Shown here: in pieces, positions 1 through 12,469 of the stretch
Position numbering within the stretch: the stretch's first letter is position 1
How the letters are laid out: each line of letters opens with the position of its first letter
Origin: Piromyces finnis
Taxonomy: Eukaryota; Neocallimastigomycota; Neocallimastigomycetes; Neocallimastigales; Neocallimastigaceae
NCBI GenBank assembly: GCA_002104945.1
Contig: MCFH01000073.1
Span: 1-64,000 of the forward strand
Length of the DNA: 64,000 nucleotides
Direction of reading: 5' to 3'
Made by a program: the position numbers and the translations under genes
The notes under the pieces: generated by a model
What the model saw: only the letters and a program-made list of their open reading frames with translations
What the model was told of the DNA's origin: nothing
Database searches by the model: none

Positions 1-195
1 CTAATAAATACCAGTATGGAATTGTTGCTATACCGTTTCATTAGGAAATGAATAAACAGTTCAAAATAAATCACAGAGTCAAAATGATCATAAAGTCAAT
101 ATCAAATGGCTATTAGAAAGTTAAAAATAACTCAATTTTCATTAATACATTCATTTATTTTCATTGAATTTTCAAGTTACTTTGAGCTGGAGTTC

Positions 196-402
196 TCATT
201 GTTTATTATATTTCTCCAGATAAAAAAGACGATTAGTATATGGCAACTCATTATGTTGAAGTTAATAAATATGGTGAAGAAGATCAGTCTAATATGTATG
301 CAAAGTATCATTAAAATCTATTGACTCTCTCAAGGGTAAATCGATATGTAATAAGGTAATATCTTTCCTTTCTGAATATGGTATTCCATATATAAAATTT
401 AA
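196..402 (+). pseudogene. Gene relic R1, copy 1 (unknown family)
   Basis: In the frame of the ATG at 241 this reads as a coding-like stretch (Tyr-Ile-Ser-Pro-Asp-Lys-Lys upstream, then Met-Ala-Thr-His-Tyr-Val-Glu-Val-Asn-Lys-Tyr-Gly). It has one in-frame stop just before the ATG and frameshifts after about 20 codons. The same peptide, with the same upstream Asp-Lys-Lys, occurs on the minus strand at 17259-17489, so both are copies of one gene family. I do not recognise the family. The second copy has lost its reading frame at a different place, which shows both have decayed independently. Confidence 0.5.
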
Positions 403-865
403 AATATATTAAAACATTTTAATTTAATTTGTGTAACAAAATATAAACATATTATATAATATTTATATATTTATCTAAAACTTTAAGATATTTATTTCTT
501 TAGTTTTATTATGTTATTGAACTTTTTTCATATATGTTTAACTGAGTTGTTTCTATACTATTTATACTCTTAAATTATTATTTATCTTATTATTATATAT
601 GTCTTATGATTTTATCGTATAATATACAAATTATTATAAATATTATAGAAATATATTAATAAGAATTGATTAATAAGTTATAGATCTTATATAAATATTA
701 TTTAAACTTATTATCTATTCTAATAATTACTATATAATAAAAAAAACTTTTTATAGCCATATCCCAATTCAATTTTTTTCCTTCTTTGTACGAAAATATT
801 TAGTATCTTTGTCATATCAATATGACATCGATATTATAATAAAAGGTTTACTACATAAAAATAAT
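403..865. other. AT-rich intergenic stretch
   Basis: No open frame with coding character and no recognisable RNA gene. Only short A/T runs and simple palindromic AT sequence are visible. Confidence 0.6.
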
Positions 866-1282
866 TGATATAAAATAATATGTGACTTGAACATATTATT
901 ACATTAGTAATTTTTCCTAATATTAAATTTATATATTTATTATAATATTAATTATTTCTACAATGTACAAGAATGTAATGTAAATGCATGACAAATGTAA
1001 TATCATGTAATGTAAAAGAATAATGTAAATGAATGATCCATATAGTTTCAGCCTTATAATTGGACAATTAGTTATAAAGTAAGCCTCATTAGTATAAATA
1101 GACTAGAATAAATATTGTTTAAAAAGGGGCTTCTTGTTTTAGTTAGAGTTTTTAATATTTGTCAACGACAAAACGTTTTAGTATTTAGACAGAATAGAAG
1201 TATTGGAACGTAAGAAATAAAATTATTAATAAAATATATTTATTAAAGTTAAATTCTTTCTACATAAAATTAACCCGTATCA
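866..1282 (+). mobile_element. Solo LTR, family A (copy A1)
   Basis: A 417-bp unit that starts TGATA and ends GTATCA, the TG..CA inverted ends expected of an LTR. It carries a TATA-like box (agtataaatag near 1091) and late AATAAA-type signals. The same unit recurs inverted at 1320-1829 and direct at 15828-16243. TAAT directly precedes (862-865) and follows (1283-1286) the unit, consistent with a 4-bp target duplication. No internal retroelement sequence is attached. Confidence 0.75.
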
Positions 1283-1319
1283 TAATCCGTATCATTTCAT
1301 TTTCTCGTGCATATCATAT

Positions 1320-1829
1320 TAATACTGGTTAATTTTATGTAGAAAGAATTTAACTTTAATAATATATGTTTTATTAATAATTTTATTTATTACGTTCTAA
1401 TATTTCTATTCTATCTAAATACTAAAATGTTAATTCTGTTGTTCTTAACTATTAAACCTTTTCTAAACACAAGAAGCCTCCTTAATAATAATTATTCCCT
1501 AGTCCATTTATTCTAATAAGGCTTACTTAATAACTAATTGACCAATTATAAGGCGAGAATTATATGGATTATACATTTACATTATTCTTTTACATTACAT
1601 ATTCTTATATATTCATACATTTACATTACATTCTTATACATTATAGAAATAATTAATATTATAAAACTATATAAATTTATTATTAGGAAAAATTTACTAA
1701 TATGTTCAAGTTATAGTCACATATTGTGAATACATTATAGAAATAATTAATATTATAAAACTATATAAATTTATTATTAGGAAAAATTTACTAATAATAT
1801 GTTCAAGTCATAGTCACATATTGTGAATA
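1320..1829 (-). mobile_element. Solo LTR, family A, inverted copy (A2)
   Basis: Reverse complement of A1 with scattered substitutions; its terminal dinucleotide is decayed (TA for TG). Near its far end a block of about 95 bp is tandemly duplicated (about 1637-1731 and 1732-1829), which lengthens this copy to about 510 bp. It faces A1 across a 37-bp spacer that repeats the motif CGTATCAT. Confidence 0.7.
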
Positions 1830-2860
1830 GTAATTATTAAATAATTAATGATAATGCTTATAATGCTAAATAGAGTGTTAATCTTCTTCATATTCCTATA
1901 CTGTCCAATGTTATTGTAATATATGTTCCTTTATATGTATCATAAAGATTAAAGTGTCAAATGTGCTTGTTTGATATAAATATCACAAGGTTTAGTTGGA
2001 TTTTAACAATTTTTGTAGGCAACATATAAAGATGTTACCTCTTCTATATACTAAATACAATAATTGTATTTATTTTTGTTTTTATATATGAATATTATGA
2101 AACCTATAATTGTGAAATAACAATAACAAAAATAACAACAACAACAAAAAGAATATTAATGGCTAATAAAAAATTTAAGCTAATTTATATTAATAAATGA
2201 ATCATCATATTAGTATTCTAATGTAGCAAGAAATGAATTATGTTGTAGTGGAACTAAAAAAGAAATGATAATATATTTGCTTGGATTATTTTATATCATA
2301 TAAAAATGTTATGTATTTATTTAGGTTTTTGAATGGATTAAAAGAAAATTTCAATTGTGATAAATTCATTATTAATAAAAGAGGATGTTTAATTAGATAA
2401 AGAAAAATATATTTAAATCAATTAATGGAGGACATAAATAAAAGTTCTGAAATTTATAACCTCGGATAAAGTATTTTAATCAACTTTAAAAAATATTTAA
2501 TTTCTATATAATTATTATTATTAATCTTTTTTTTTTTTTTTTTTTTTTTTTAATATCTTTAATTGATTAAAAACTTTAATTATATGAATAATTTATAATA
2601 AATTCTTTGGCTATGAATAGTTTTAATATTTTATAATTTAGAGAGTTTATAAATATTGGTGTTTCATTTTTTAAATTTTCTTAAAATATATTAAAAAAAA
2701 AAAAAAAAAGAAAGAAAAAAAAAATAGTACCTTTGATATAAAATATTAATAATAAAAAATAAAAATAAAAATATTTATATATAAATATGTTATTTTCATT
2801 GCTAATTCAGTTTTTTTTTTTTTTTTTATATAAAAAAAATATATTAGGAAAATTTAAAAA
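1830..2860. other. AT-rich intergenic, upstream of the secreted acidic protein gene
   Basis: Contains a T tract of more than 20 bases near 2528, an A tract near 2693 and a T tract near 2811. No coding signal was found. The last 100 bp should hold the promoter of the gene at 2861; several TATA-like strings are present, so no single one can be chosen. Confidence 0.5.
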
Positions 2861-3622
2861 ATGAATTTTAAATTAATTTTAGCATTAGTTAGTATGAACA
2901 TACTTTTATGTTCATCTGCTCCTCGTGGTAATATTAAAAAACAACATAATAGTAAAAATGAAAAGTATGAAATATCAAAAGAAGAAACAATATACGAAAC
3001 AGTATTTGAAACCCTCACTGTTTCAGTTCCAGCTTCAGCAATTTTTATTGAAAATCAAACACCAGCTATTTATGAAGGAGATGAATTAGTTTATTTACCA
3101 GATGATGCTTTTGAAGGTGTAGAATATATACTTGAAAAAAAATTGGGCGAATATTTAGAAAAAGAAATATTAGAGCCTGAAACTATCACGCCAACACCTG
3201 AAATACTTAATAATGAAAATAATGAATCTAAAGAAACAGCTACCCATGATTATGCTAAATTTAATACTTTAAATATAGAAATTGAAACCGAAGCTGTGGA
3301 GCAAGAAGAAGATAATACTGAAAACGAAGAAACTTCAAATATAGGTGAAGAAGTAACAAGTACAGGAGGGGAGGAAGAAACAGGAGAAAATGATGAAGAC
3401 ACTGAAGAAAGTGATGAAGTGATAGAAGAAAGTGATGAAGTGACAGAAGAAAATGAAGAAACTGATGAAGAAACCGAAGAGAGCGATGAAACTGAAAACT
3501 TGGAACTTGAAAATGATGATGAAGAAAATTATGCTGAAGAAGTTAATGATGATAATGATGATAATGAAGAAGAAAAAGAAGATAGTGAAACCACTGAAGA
3601 AGAAGATACTGAAGAAAAATAA
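2861..3622 (+). CDS. Small secreted acidic protein, hypothetical
   Basis: A 253-residue single-exon protein. Residues 1-19 form a signal peptide (Met-Asn-Phe-Lys, then a hydrophobic core ending Leu-Cys-Ser-Ser-Ala), so it should enter the secretory pathway. Residues 20-135 are mixed sequence with no domain I recognise, including a Thr/Val/Ser patch and a Pro-rich turn. Residues 145-253 are almost entirely Glu, Asp, Thr and Ser in imperfect repeats of the type Glu-Glu-Ser-Asp-Glu-Val, giving a very negative tail. No transmembrane anchor or dockerin is seen. The ATG at 2861 is chosen because it begins the signal peptide and sits in an AAAAATG context. Possible roles such as cation binding or a wall-associated polyanion are guesses. 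The tail is encoded by GAA/GAT-rich repeats that may vary in length between strains. Confidence 0.75.
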   Translation: MNFKLILALVSMNILLCSSAPRGNIKKQHNSKNEKYEISKEETIYETVFETLTVSVPASAIFIENQTPAIYEGDELVYLPDDAFEGVEYILEKKLGEYLEKEILEPETITPTPEILNNENNESKETATHDYAKFNTLNIEIETEAVEQEEDNTENEETSNIGEEVTSTGGEEETGENDEDTEESDEVIEESDEVTEENEETDEETEESDETENLELENDDEENYAEEVNDDNDDNEEEKEDSETTEEEDTEEK

Positions 3623-5509
3623 ACTAAAATATTTTTTTGATTATTAATAAAAAAAAATATCTTATATTCAATTTTAATTGTAATATCAAAATTTGATATG
3701 TATTAATTAGATCATAATTAATATAGCAATGTAATGAATGTATATATATATTAAGAATTAAATAAAAATAAAAAAATAAAAGGAATACATCATATTAAAG
3801 TATAACGTGTATAAAAAAATCAATCATAACAAAGACAAAACTGGAGTCAAGTCTGAAACTATTTTAATACTTAAATACATACGGCTAATACAAGCAATTC
3901 CTAAATTTAAGTAGGATTATTGAAGCTAATAAACAATAAATACTACATACAATCCATATTTAGAAAAATATTGCTAATACTGTTCATTATTAGCTTTTGA
4001 TGATGCGAAGTGTCTTATTAAACTCGTCAAGAAAGGATAAATGCTGGAGCGGGTGCCTGACACAAGGTTTTTTTTTGATAAAGTTCTTTACTTCAAATTT
4101 AATATTAGTTTGTAAAAGTTACTTTCCCAATAATATTTTGAGTTTACCTTTATATGAGTTTTATTTGTTAATTTACGTGTCTTTGTCCAAAATAGGGTGA
4201 CATTGTTAGAATATTATTAACTATATGGACAATAATACAAGTGTTATTTTTTTCTTTTTTTTTTTTTTTCATTTATTGAAACAATGTATTGGAGCAATGA
4301 ATTGACTACAATGCTAATTTTACTATTCATTTTCGAAATGTTTCAATTCTAAGGATTCATCAAATAGTATTCTAAGGTAAGTATATTGAACTATTCATTC
4401 AAATGTCTTTTTTTTTTTTTTTTTTTTTTAGACTAGGAAGAGAATACGCATGTATTTATTTATGATTTAACGTGATATTAGGTTATAGTACATATTGATA
4501 CTTGATAGTTATGATACTAATATAAGAAATAATAAATAATAAAATATTTATAAAGATATAAATATAAAATAAAATATAATTATTATTTATTAAAGTTAAA
4601 TAAAAGTCTAATGAACTCTGCATGTTGTACTGTGTGGGATTGATCCCTATCTAATATATTAAATGAAAAAAGAAAACATCAGTTATGATAGTATCCACTA
4701 AAATACCTCATGAGTTAATAATGTTTTCATTTGAAGATATACTAACATTCTCTTTGTACAGAACATTAGGAATGTTCCTTTGCTATATGTCTGCATTCTT
4801 GATTACATTAGTTGTCTTACCCTATCAAAGTGTAGCTTTATAGAACTACCTTATCAATTAGTAGTGCGTCATAATCCAAGATTCCATCAAGAAAGAACTA
4901 GAGGAATTAAATATTAATTATAAAATTAACATCTATAAATAAATATAAATATTTTAATAATTTTTGTAAAATATACTTTTTATATTATATTTTTTAAATC
5001 CTTTTAAAATACCTAAAAAAAAAAAATAAAAATAAAAATATAAATTAAACACTAAATATATTGTAAAAGAATAAGCTTTAGTTTTTTTTTTTTTATTATT
5101 ATTTTTTATTATAATAATTTTTATTATAGTTAATTTATACAAATTATAATTATTTAAATATTTTGTATATGTGCTTATTTTATTTGTTTATTTTTAATTA
5201 ATAGATTATGTTTTTTTTTTAATTTTTTTTTTTTTTGCGTAAATTTTGATTATTTTTCTTTTATAATGTCATTTCTTTTTGATTATTAATAAAGTTTTAT
5301 GTATAATGAAAAAGATATGATTGTATTTCGTTTTTATTTTATTTGTTTTTTTTTAACTTTTCTTTTTTTTTTTTCTCTTGTTATAAATAGAATAAAATAT
5401 ATATTTTAATTTTTCTTCTCAATTTCGATTTTTTTTTCTTTTTATTCTAAAATTTTTCCAATATATATTTTTTTCTATTTCTTTTTAATTTCATGTTGTT
5501 TTTATTAAT
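3623..5509. other. Intergenic stretch with short coding-like scraps
   Basis: Mostly A/T tracts. Two segments have a more coding-like composition. Near 3990-4080 a frame of about 20 codons runs to a stop and continues for another 20. At about 4765-4918 a frame of about 50 codons contains Cys, Pro, Arg and His residues and ends at a TAA. Neither has an ATG or a family I recognise, so they are at best gene remnants. The 4950-5500 part is the AT-rich downstream flank of homocitrate synthase. Confidence 0.4.
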
Positions 5510-7470
<1,961 letters not shown>

Positions 7471-10206
7471 TATGATTGTTAATAATTAATTATAAATTAA
7501 TAAAAGTTTATAATAACAAAAAGAAAAGTTTTCACAATTATTTTGTTTAAAGAAAAAAAAAAAAAAAAAAAAAAAAAGACAGAAATGATTATATATATTT
7601 TATATATAATATATTATAATATATATAATATATATGATGAATTATTTTTTTATATAAAGTTTTTTTTAATTAAATATATTTTAATATAATTCATTATTTA
7701 ACTTTTCAGTTTGATTCTACATACACACCATCTTTTTTTTTTTTTAATTCCGTTTTTTATTTTATGTCATACTATTTATAATATATTTATTATATATTAA
7801 TAATATATTATTTAATAATTTTTTTTAGTATTATAAAGTGTATAATCCCTAAATAAATAAAATAAATTAACTTTTTAATATAAAGAATATAAAATATATT
7901 TTACCATATTTATATTTATATTTAATAATTAATATTAAATTAAATCACATCACATGATTCATCCACGACACAGAAATTATAAAATGTAATAATATATAAT
8001 GTACAATGTAATGAAATATAGTAATAAATAATAATATATCTGTTTAATACATAATAATGTAAAATGTAATGGAATGTAAATGTGATTGCTATTTTTTTAA
8101 AAAAAAAAGATCATCTTTTTAAAAACCATCAAAAAGATGAATGTCAAATTTAACATAAAATTTATTATTCAACTTTTATATTCATAATAAAGTTATATAT
8201 ATATATATATAAAAAGATATTTAATGAAGATGATTTATTTTATTAGAATAAAGAGATCATCTTTATTCTAATAAAAAAAAAAATTGAATGAGAGTTAACA
8301 CAACTTTTTTTTTTATAATCCTTAAAAAAATATTTATTTTCATTTGTTACTTTCTTTATATAAAATTATTTTTTAACATTTATTATGATCATTAAAAAAG
8401 AGTGGACTATTTCTTAGTATGTAACATTATTGTTATAATAATAATAGTAATAGTAGTGGTTAATATTTCTACTGCTGTTGCTATTATTAATATTATTATT
8501 ATTTGAATACTTCTTTTGCCTTCTCTTTTATTTTATCTTATTTTATTATTAAATTGATGAATATCTTTTATTTTTATATAAAATTTCTTATACATATAAA
8601 AAAAAAAAAGAAAAAATAAACTTCTATTTATACATAAGTAAATAAATAAAAAATGAAAGAGATAATGAATTCTAGGGATAATAAATAATAAAAAAAAGTT
8701 ATCTTTTATTATAAATTTATCTTTTTTTATTATCCCAATAATAATAGGAAATGATAATTCTTTTGTTATATTTTATTAGTATAGAATATCAATTACATTA
8801 TAAATTATATTACATTATTAATTAATTACATTTTAACTACATTATTTCATTTTTTATTAAAAATATGAGATGAAACAAAACCCAATAAGATTTAATCTAA
8901 AAAAAAGATAATCTATAAAATTATTTTTGATGAGATGAACTTTTACTTTTTTTTTTAATTATTAAAGCTTTTTTTTTAATAATAAAACATAAAAATAAAC
9001 AATTTATTATGAAAAGAAGGAATGAAAAGGATCTTACTATGTACCTTTAATAATTAAAGAATTGTTTTTTTTTTACTTTATAACTATAAATTAGTATAAA
9101 ATACATGACTATTTATGTGGCTATTTTATAAAATAGTTTTAATGTAATAAAATTCTTTACCATAAAAATCAAATGTAATATTACGCTTATGGCGTATAAT
9201 ATTAACGTAATTATATTCAATAAAAAAAATTTATTTAAAAAGTGGATGATTTATATTAAAAAGATAGTTGAAATTTGATAAGGAATTTTTGATAAGTAAA
9301 TTGATATTTGATATTAAAGTTTGAAATTTGACATGTTATAATATATTACAATATATTATAATATATTGTAAATGAATTAATTTATCCTATCAAAATATTA
9401 AAATTATAAAAATTTCAATGTAGTACAATACAACAATTATGTACAAAAATGTACAATCTTATTATTAAATATGAATTACAGTTTTTATGGAAGAACAAAT
9501 TAAAGGTAGAAAAGGGTAACTGTAACAATTTCCTCAAAAAAACAAAATATTATGATATATAAAAAAACTATTATAATAAAAGATACAGAATCTGTGTTAA
9601 TAAATAAAAATTATATAGATATATATAAAAATAACTGAACCACCACTAAAATATATTTAAAAAAAATTCATTATTATAAGTAAAAAAAAAAAGTTTAATA
9701 TTTTATGTAATAGTTGTTTATTTTATTTATTAACCATAACAAAAAGAAGAGTATTGTTATTATCAACTATATTAATTAATCTAATAAAGTATTTAAAAAA
9801 AAAAAAGCTTTAAAAATATTATAATTAATAAATAATCAAAAATAAAATAAAAATTATCTATTTTGATGTGTTAATTATAGGGTAAAACTAAGAAAGAATA
9901 TAATTATTAGAATTTACCTTTGAATGAATTTTTTTTTTTTTTTTAACAAAAAAGAAACATTAAATTTTTACAATAAAACATTTAATATAAAAAAAATAAA
10001 ATATAAATAATAAAAATATTCTTTTATTAAATCCTCTTTTTTAAAAAAATTATCAATCATGCTGGTTTTTAATTTTGAAAAAGATGTACATACTTACATT
10101 TTTACCTATATTTTTATATAATTGTATTTTACCTAATTATATTTAATTATATCTCAATGAAAAATTAAAAAAATAGACAAAATTAATCTATCTTTAAAAT
10201 ATACTT
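7471..10206. other. Long gene-free AT-rich stretch
   Basis: About 2.7 kb with no supported gene. It holds the promoter region of homocitrate synthase, with an A tract at about 7552-7577 and ATATAT stretches at 7590-7640. It also contains a perfect hairpin at 8238-8276, a weaker inverted pair (GGGATAATAAA..TTTTTTATTATCCC) at about 8675-8737, ATA/GTA microsatellite runs around 8430-8500, and TGTAATGTA-type strings near 7985-8090 that loosely resemble the interior of LTR-A. Confidence 0.5.
8238..8276. repeat. Perfect 16-bp inverted repeat (hairpin)
   Basis: TTTTATTAGAATAAAG at 8238-8253 is the exact reverse complement of CTTTATTCTAATAAAA at 8261-8276, with a 7-base loop. It is symmetric, so it could act on either strand. 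There is no neighbouring gene end that would make it a clear terminator. Confidence 0.7.
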
Positions 10207-10490
10207 TTAATTCAATTTGAATAATTTTCTAATTGAATACAGTTTATATATAATTTTTTTTATTAATCCATTATAAATTGGAATTTCATTAACATTATAA
10301 GTGTATTCACCAACAGTTTTAGTATTTTCGCTGATTGAGCTAGGATCAAAATACTTATTTACATTAATTTTAATATTTGTAGAAGTTCCGGGATATTTTG
10401 CAATTTTCCCGTCATCATCGGTTGATGATAATACATCCAAGGCAATTTCTTCATTGGAATGATTAACAAAACATTCACAAAATGTTTGGC
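10207..10490 (-). pseudogene. Orphan 3' exon of an unrecognised gene
   Basis: On the minus strand an AG splice acceptor at about 10491 is followed by an open frame to the stop at 10207. It has a Cys-Glu-Cys pair, the run Asp-Val-Leu-Ser-Ser-Thr-Asp-Asp-Asp-Gly-Lys, and a basic C terminus (Ile-Arg-Lys-Leu-Phe-Lys). Codon content is protein-like and unlike the AT flanks. No upstream exon could be found between 10491 and the divergent gene at 10767, so this is either the last exon of a truncated gene or a decayed copy. The ATG at 10440 is internal to the exon and probably not a true start. Function unknown. Confidence 0.4.
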
Positions 10491-10766
10491 TAAAAATATT
10501 AAAATTATAATAATTTCATATTATATGAATAAATATTATATATTATATATATATATAAATAATATATATTTTTTTAATAAATTTTTAATTTAAAAGTAAT
10601 AAATCATTTTTAATAAATAAAATGAATTTTTATTTTTTTATTTCTTATATATATAAATAAGAAAAATAAAAAAAAAAATTAATTTATTCATATTTTATTT
10701 AATGTGTATTATAAACAAATAACAATGGCTGAATATATAAATAAGACTAAGATATTTTAAGAAGAA

Positions 10767-12195
10767 TTGAATAATGAATGCAATTCTGATAAATTACTAA
10801 AAATAGCTAGAAAGGGAATATTTTTGGATGAACCACTTTTTAATAATGATAAATTAAAAAACTATAAAAATGTAATTGAAATTAGCATATTAAGTGGACA
10901 GTTTTATATGATTAATACAGAGGAACAATATGAATATTTATGTAAAGAGGTTTCAGAAATAAATCCTAAAGGAATGATACAAAAATATAATAAATATTTA
11001 TTGCCAGAATATTTTGATAATAGTTTTCTTCAACAAGTTGTTAATTTAATAGTAATTAATAAAATTTTTATAGATAAATATAAAAGTGATTTTCATAATA
11101 TAAAGAAAACATTTTTGAATAGAGTATCACCACATTTAATTATGTTAAATTTATATAAGTATATATCGGCAAATGTATTAAATTTATTTTTTAATAGCAA
11201 ATGGTTTAAAACAGCTTTATATAATTTTGAAATACAAGAGTACTTTTATTTCATTAATAAAAATTTAAATAATTATAATAATGAATTAATTTTAAAAGAA
11301 GATAAATTATATTATATAATTAATTATTCATGTATGGATATAAATATTTTGAATTACTGTTGTGAAATGATTAATAAATTAAATATAGAAATAGAAATAG
11401 ATTATTACAATTGTAGAGTACCATTAGTTTATTCTTTTAAAGTATTGAAGAAATATACAAACATGTTATATAAACCAAATATATTTTATGTTAGTTGTAA
11501 TGATAGTTATGTTAAAGTCTTTATTAATACTATATTTACCGATAGAGTATTAAAAAGTGTAAATAGATTAAAATGGTATATTGTTTGCTCAGAAAATCAA
11601 TTAAAAAAGTATAATATTGATGTATTAAAAGGCTATAATTTTAAAATACATGAAAAAAAAGGTATAATAAATAATATGGATCACGAAAAACCTATAAAAT
11701 TCAATAATTATTTAAGTACTTATGATAAAATTAATCCTGTTAAAAACATTGTTAAACATTTTGAACCTTACTTTACAGGAAATTTATATAATTTTGCGAT
11801 TTTTGATTTTTTTGAATATTATGAAAATGATATAGTTAGGTGATATAAATAATCTAAACTTTATAAAAAGGTATTTAAGTGATTATAGTACAATTGATGA
11901 AATATTAAAAAATCATGAATATATATTTACTTTAGATTTAAGTACAGATAATATTACTGAATATTTAGTAATTAAAATTACATACACAATATCATTAATT
12001 CATATTCTTATTGAAATATCATTTATTGAACATGAATTTGTTGAGTTATTACAAAATCAAAATCAAAAACCATGTGGTATTAAAGTAACAATGTATAACT
12101 ATGACGATTATGATGGAGGATATACTCCTGTGGAATCTTTATATAATATTTTGAAAAATACTCCACATCCAATTTTTAATAATTATATATATTAA
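10767..12195 (+). pseudogene. Hypothetical gene split by a +1 frameshift
   Basis: The first frame (10767-11843) encodes 358 residues from an ATG at 10773, or from the non-ATG codon at 10767 if extended. It is rich in Asn, Lys, Ile, Tyr and Phe, with no signal peptide and no motif I recognise. The frame stops at a TGA (11841-11843). The +1 frame then stays open from 11842 to a TAA at 12193-12195, another 117 codons ending in a Tyr/Asp/Gly-rich segment. Together they would make a protein of about 475 residues. The frameshift could be a real mutation, an assembly indel, or a missed short intron (a GTGATA donor overlaps the stop, and AAAAAG acceptors follow). The composition resembles that of the decayed frame at 34546-35400, but I cannot show homology. 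Confidence 0.5.
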
Positions 12196-12469
12196 AATGA
12201 TATTAAAATAATTATAAAAATTTTTATTTATTAGGTTGTAATATCTAATATTTAAAATAATTTAATATAAGTATCATTGTTAAAAATCTCTAGTTTTTCT
12301 AATATTACATTGTGATTAATTACAGTTTATTTGTTAATTTATGACTAATTTTAAATTTTTATATATTTTTAAAAGAAGAAATTTTATAAAATGTTTTTTT
12401 TTTTTTTCATTAATAATATCAAATTATCAAATTATTAATTATAAAGTAATATTTCAAAAGTATTATTAG

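Noticed and set aside
106-324. 72-codon open frame at the left edge
   Set aside because: It is out of frame with the conserved relic R1 at 241 and has the composition of translated A/T noise.
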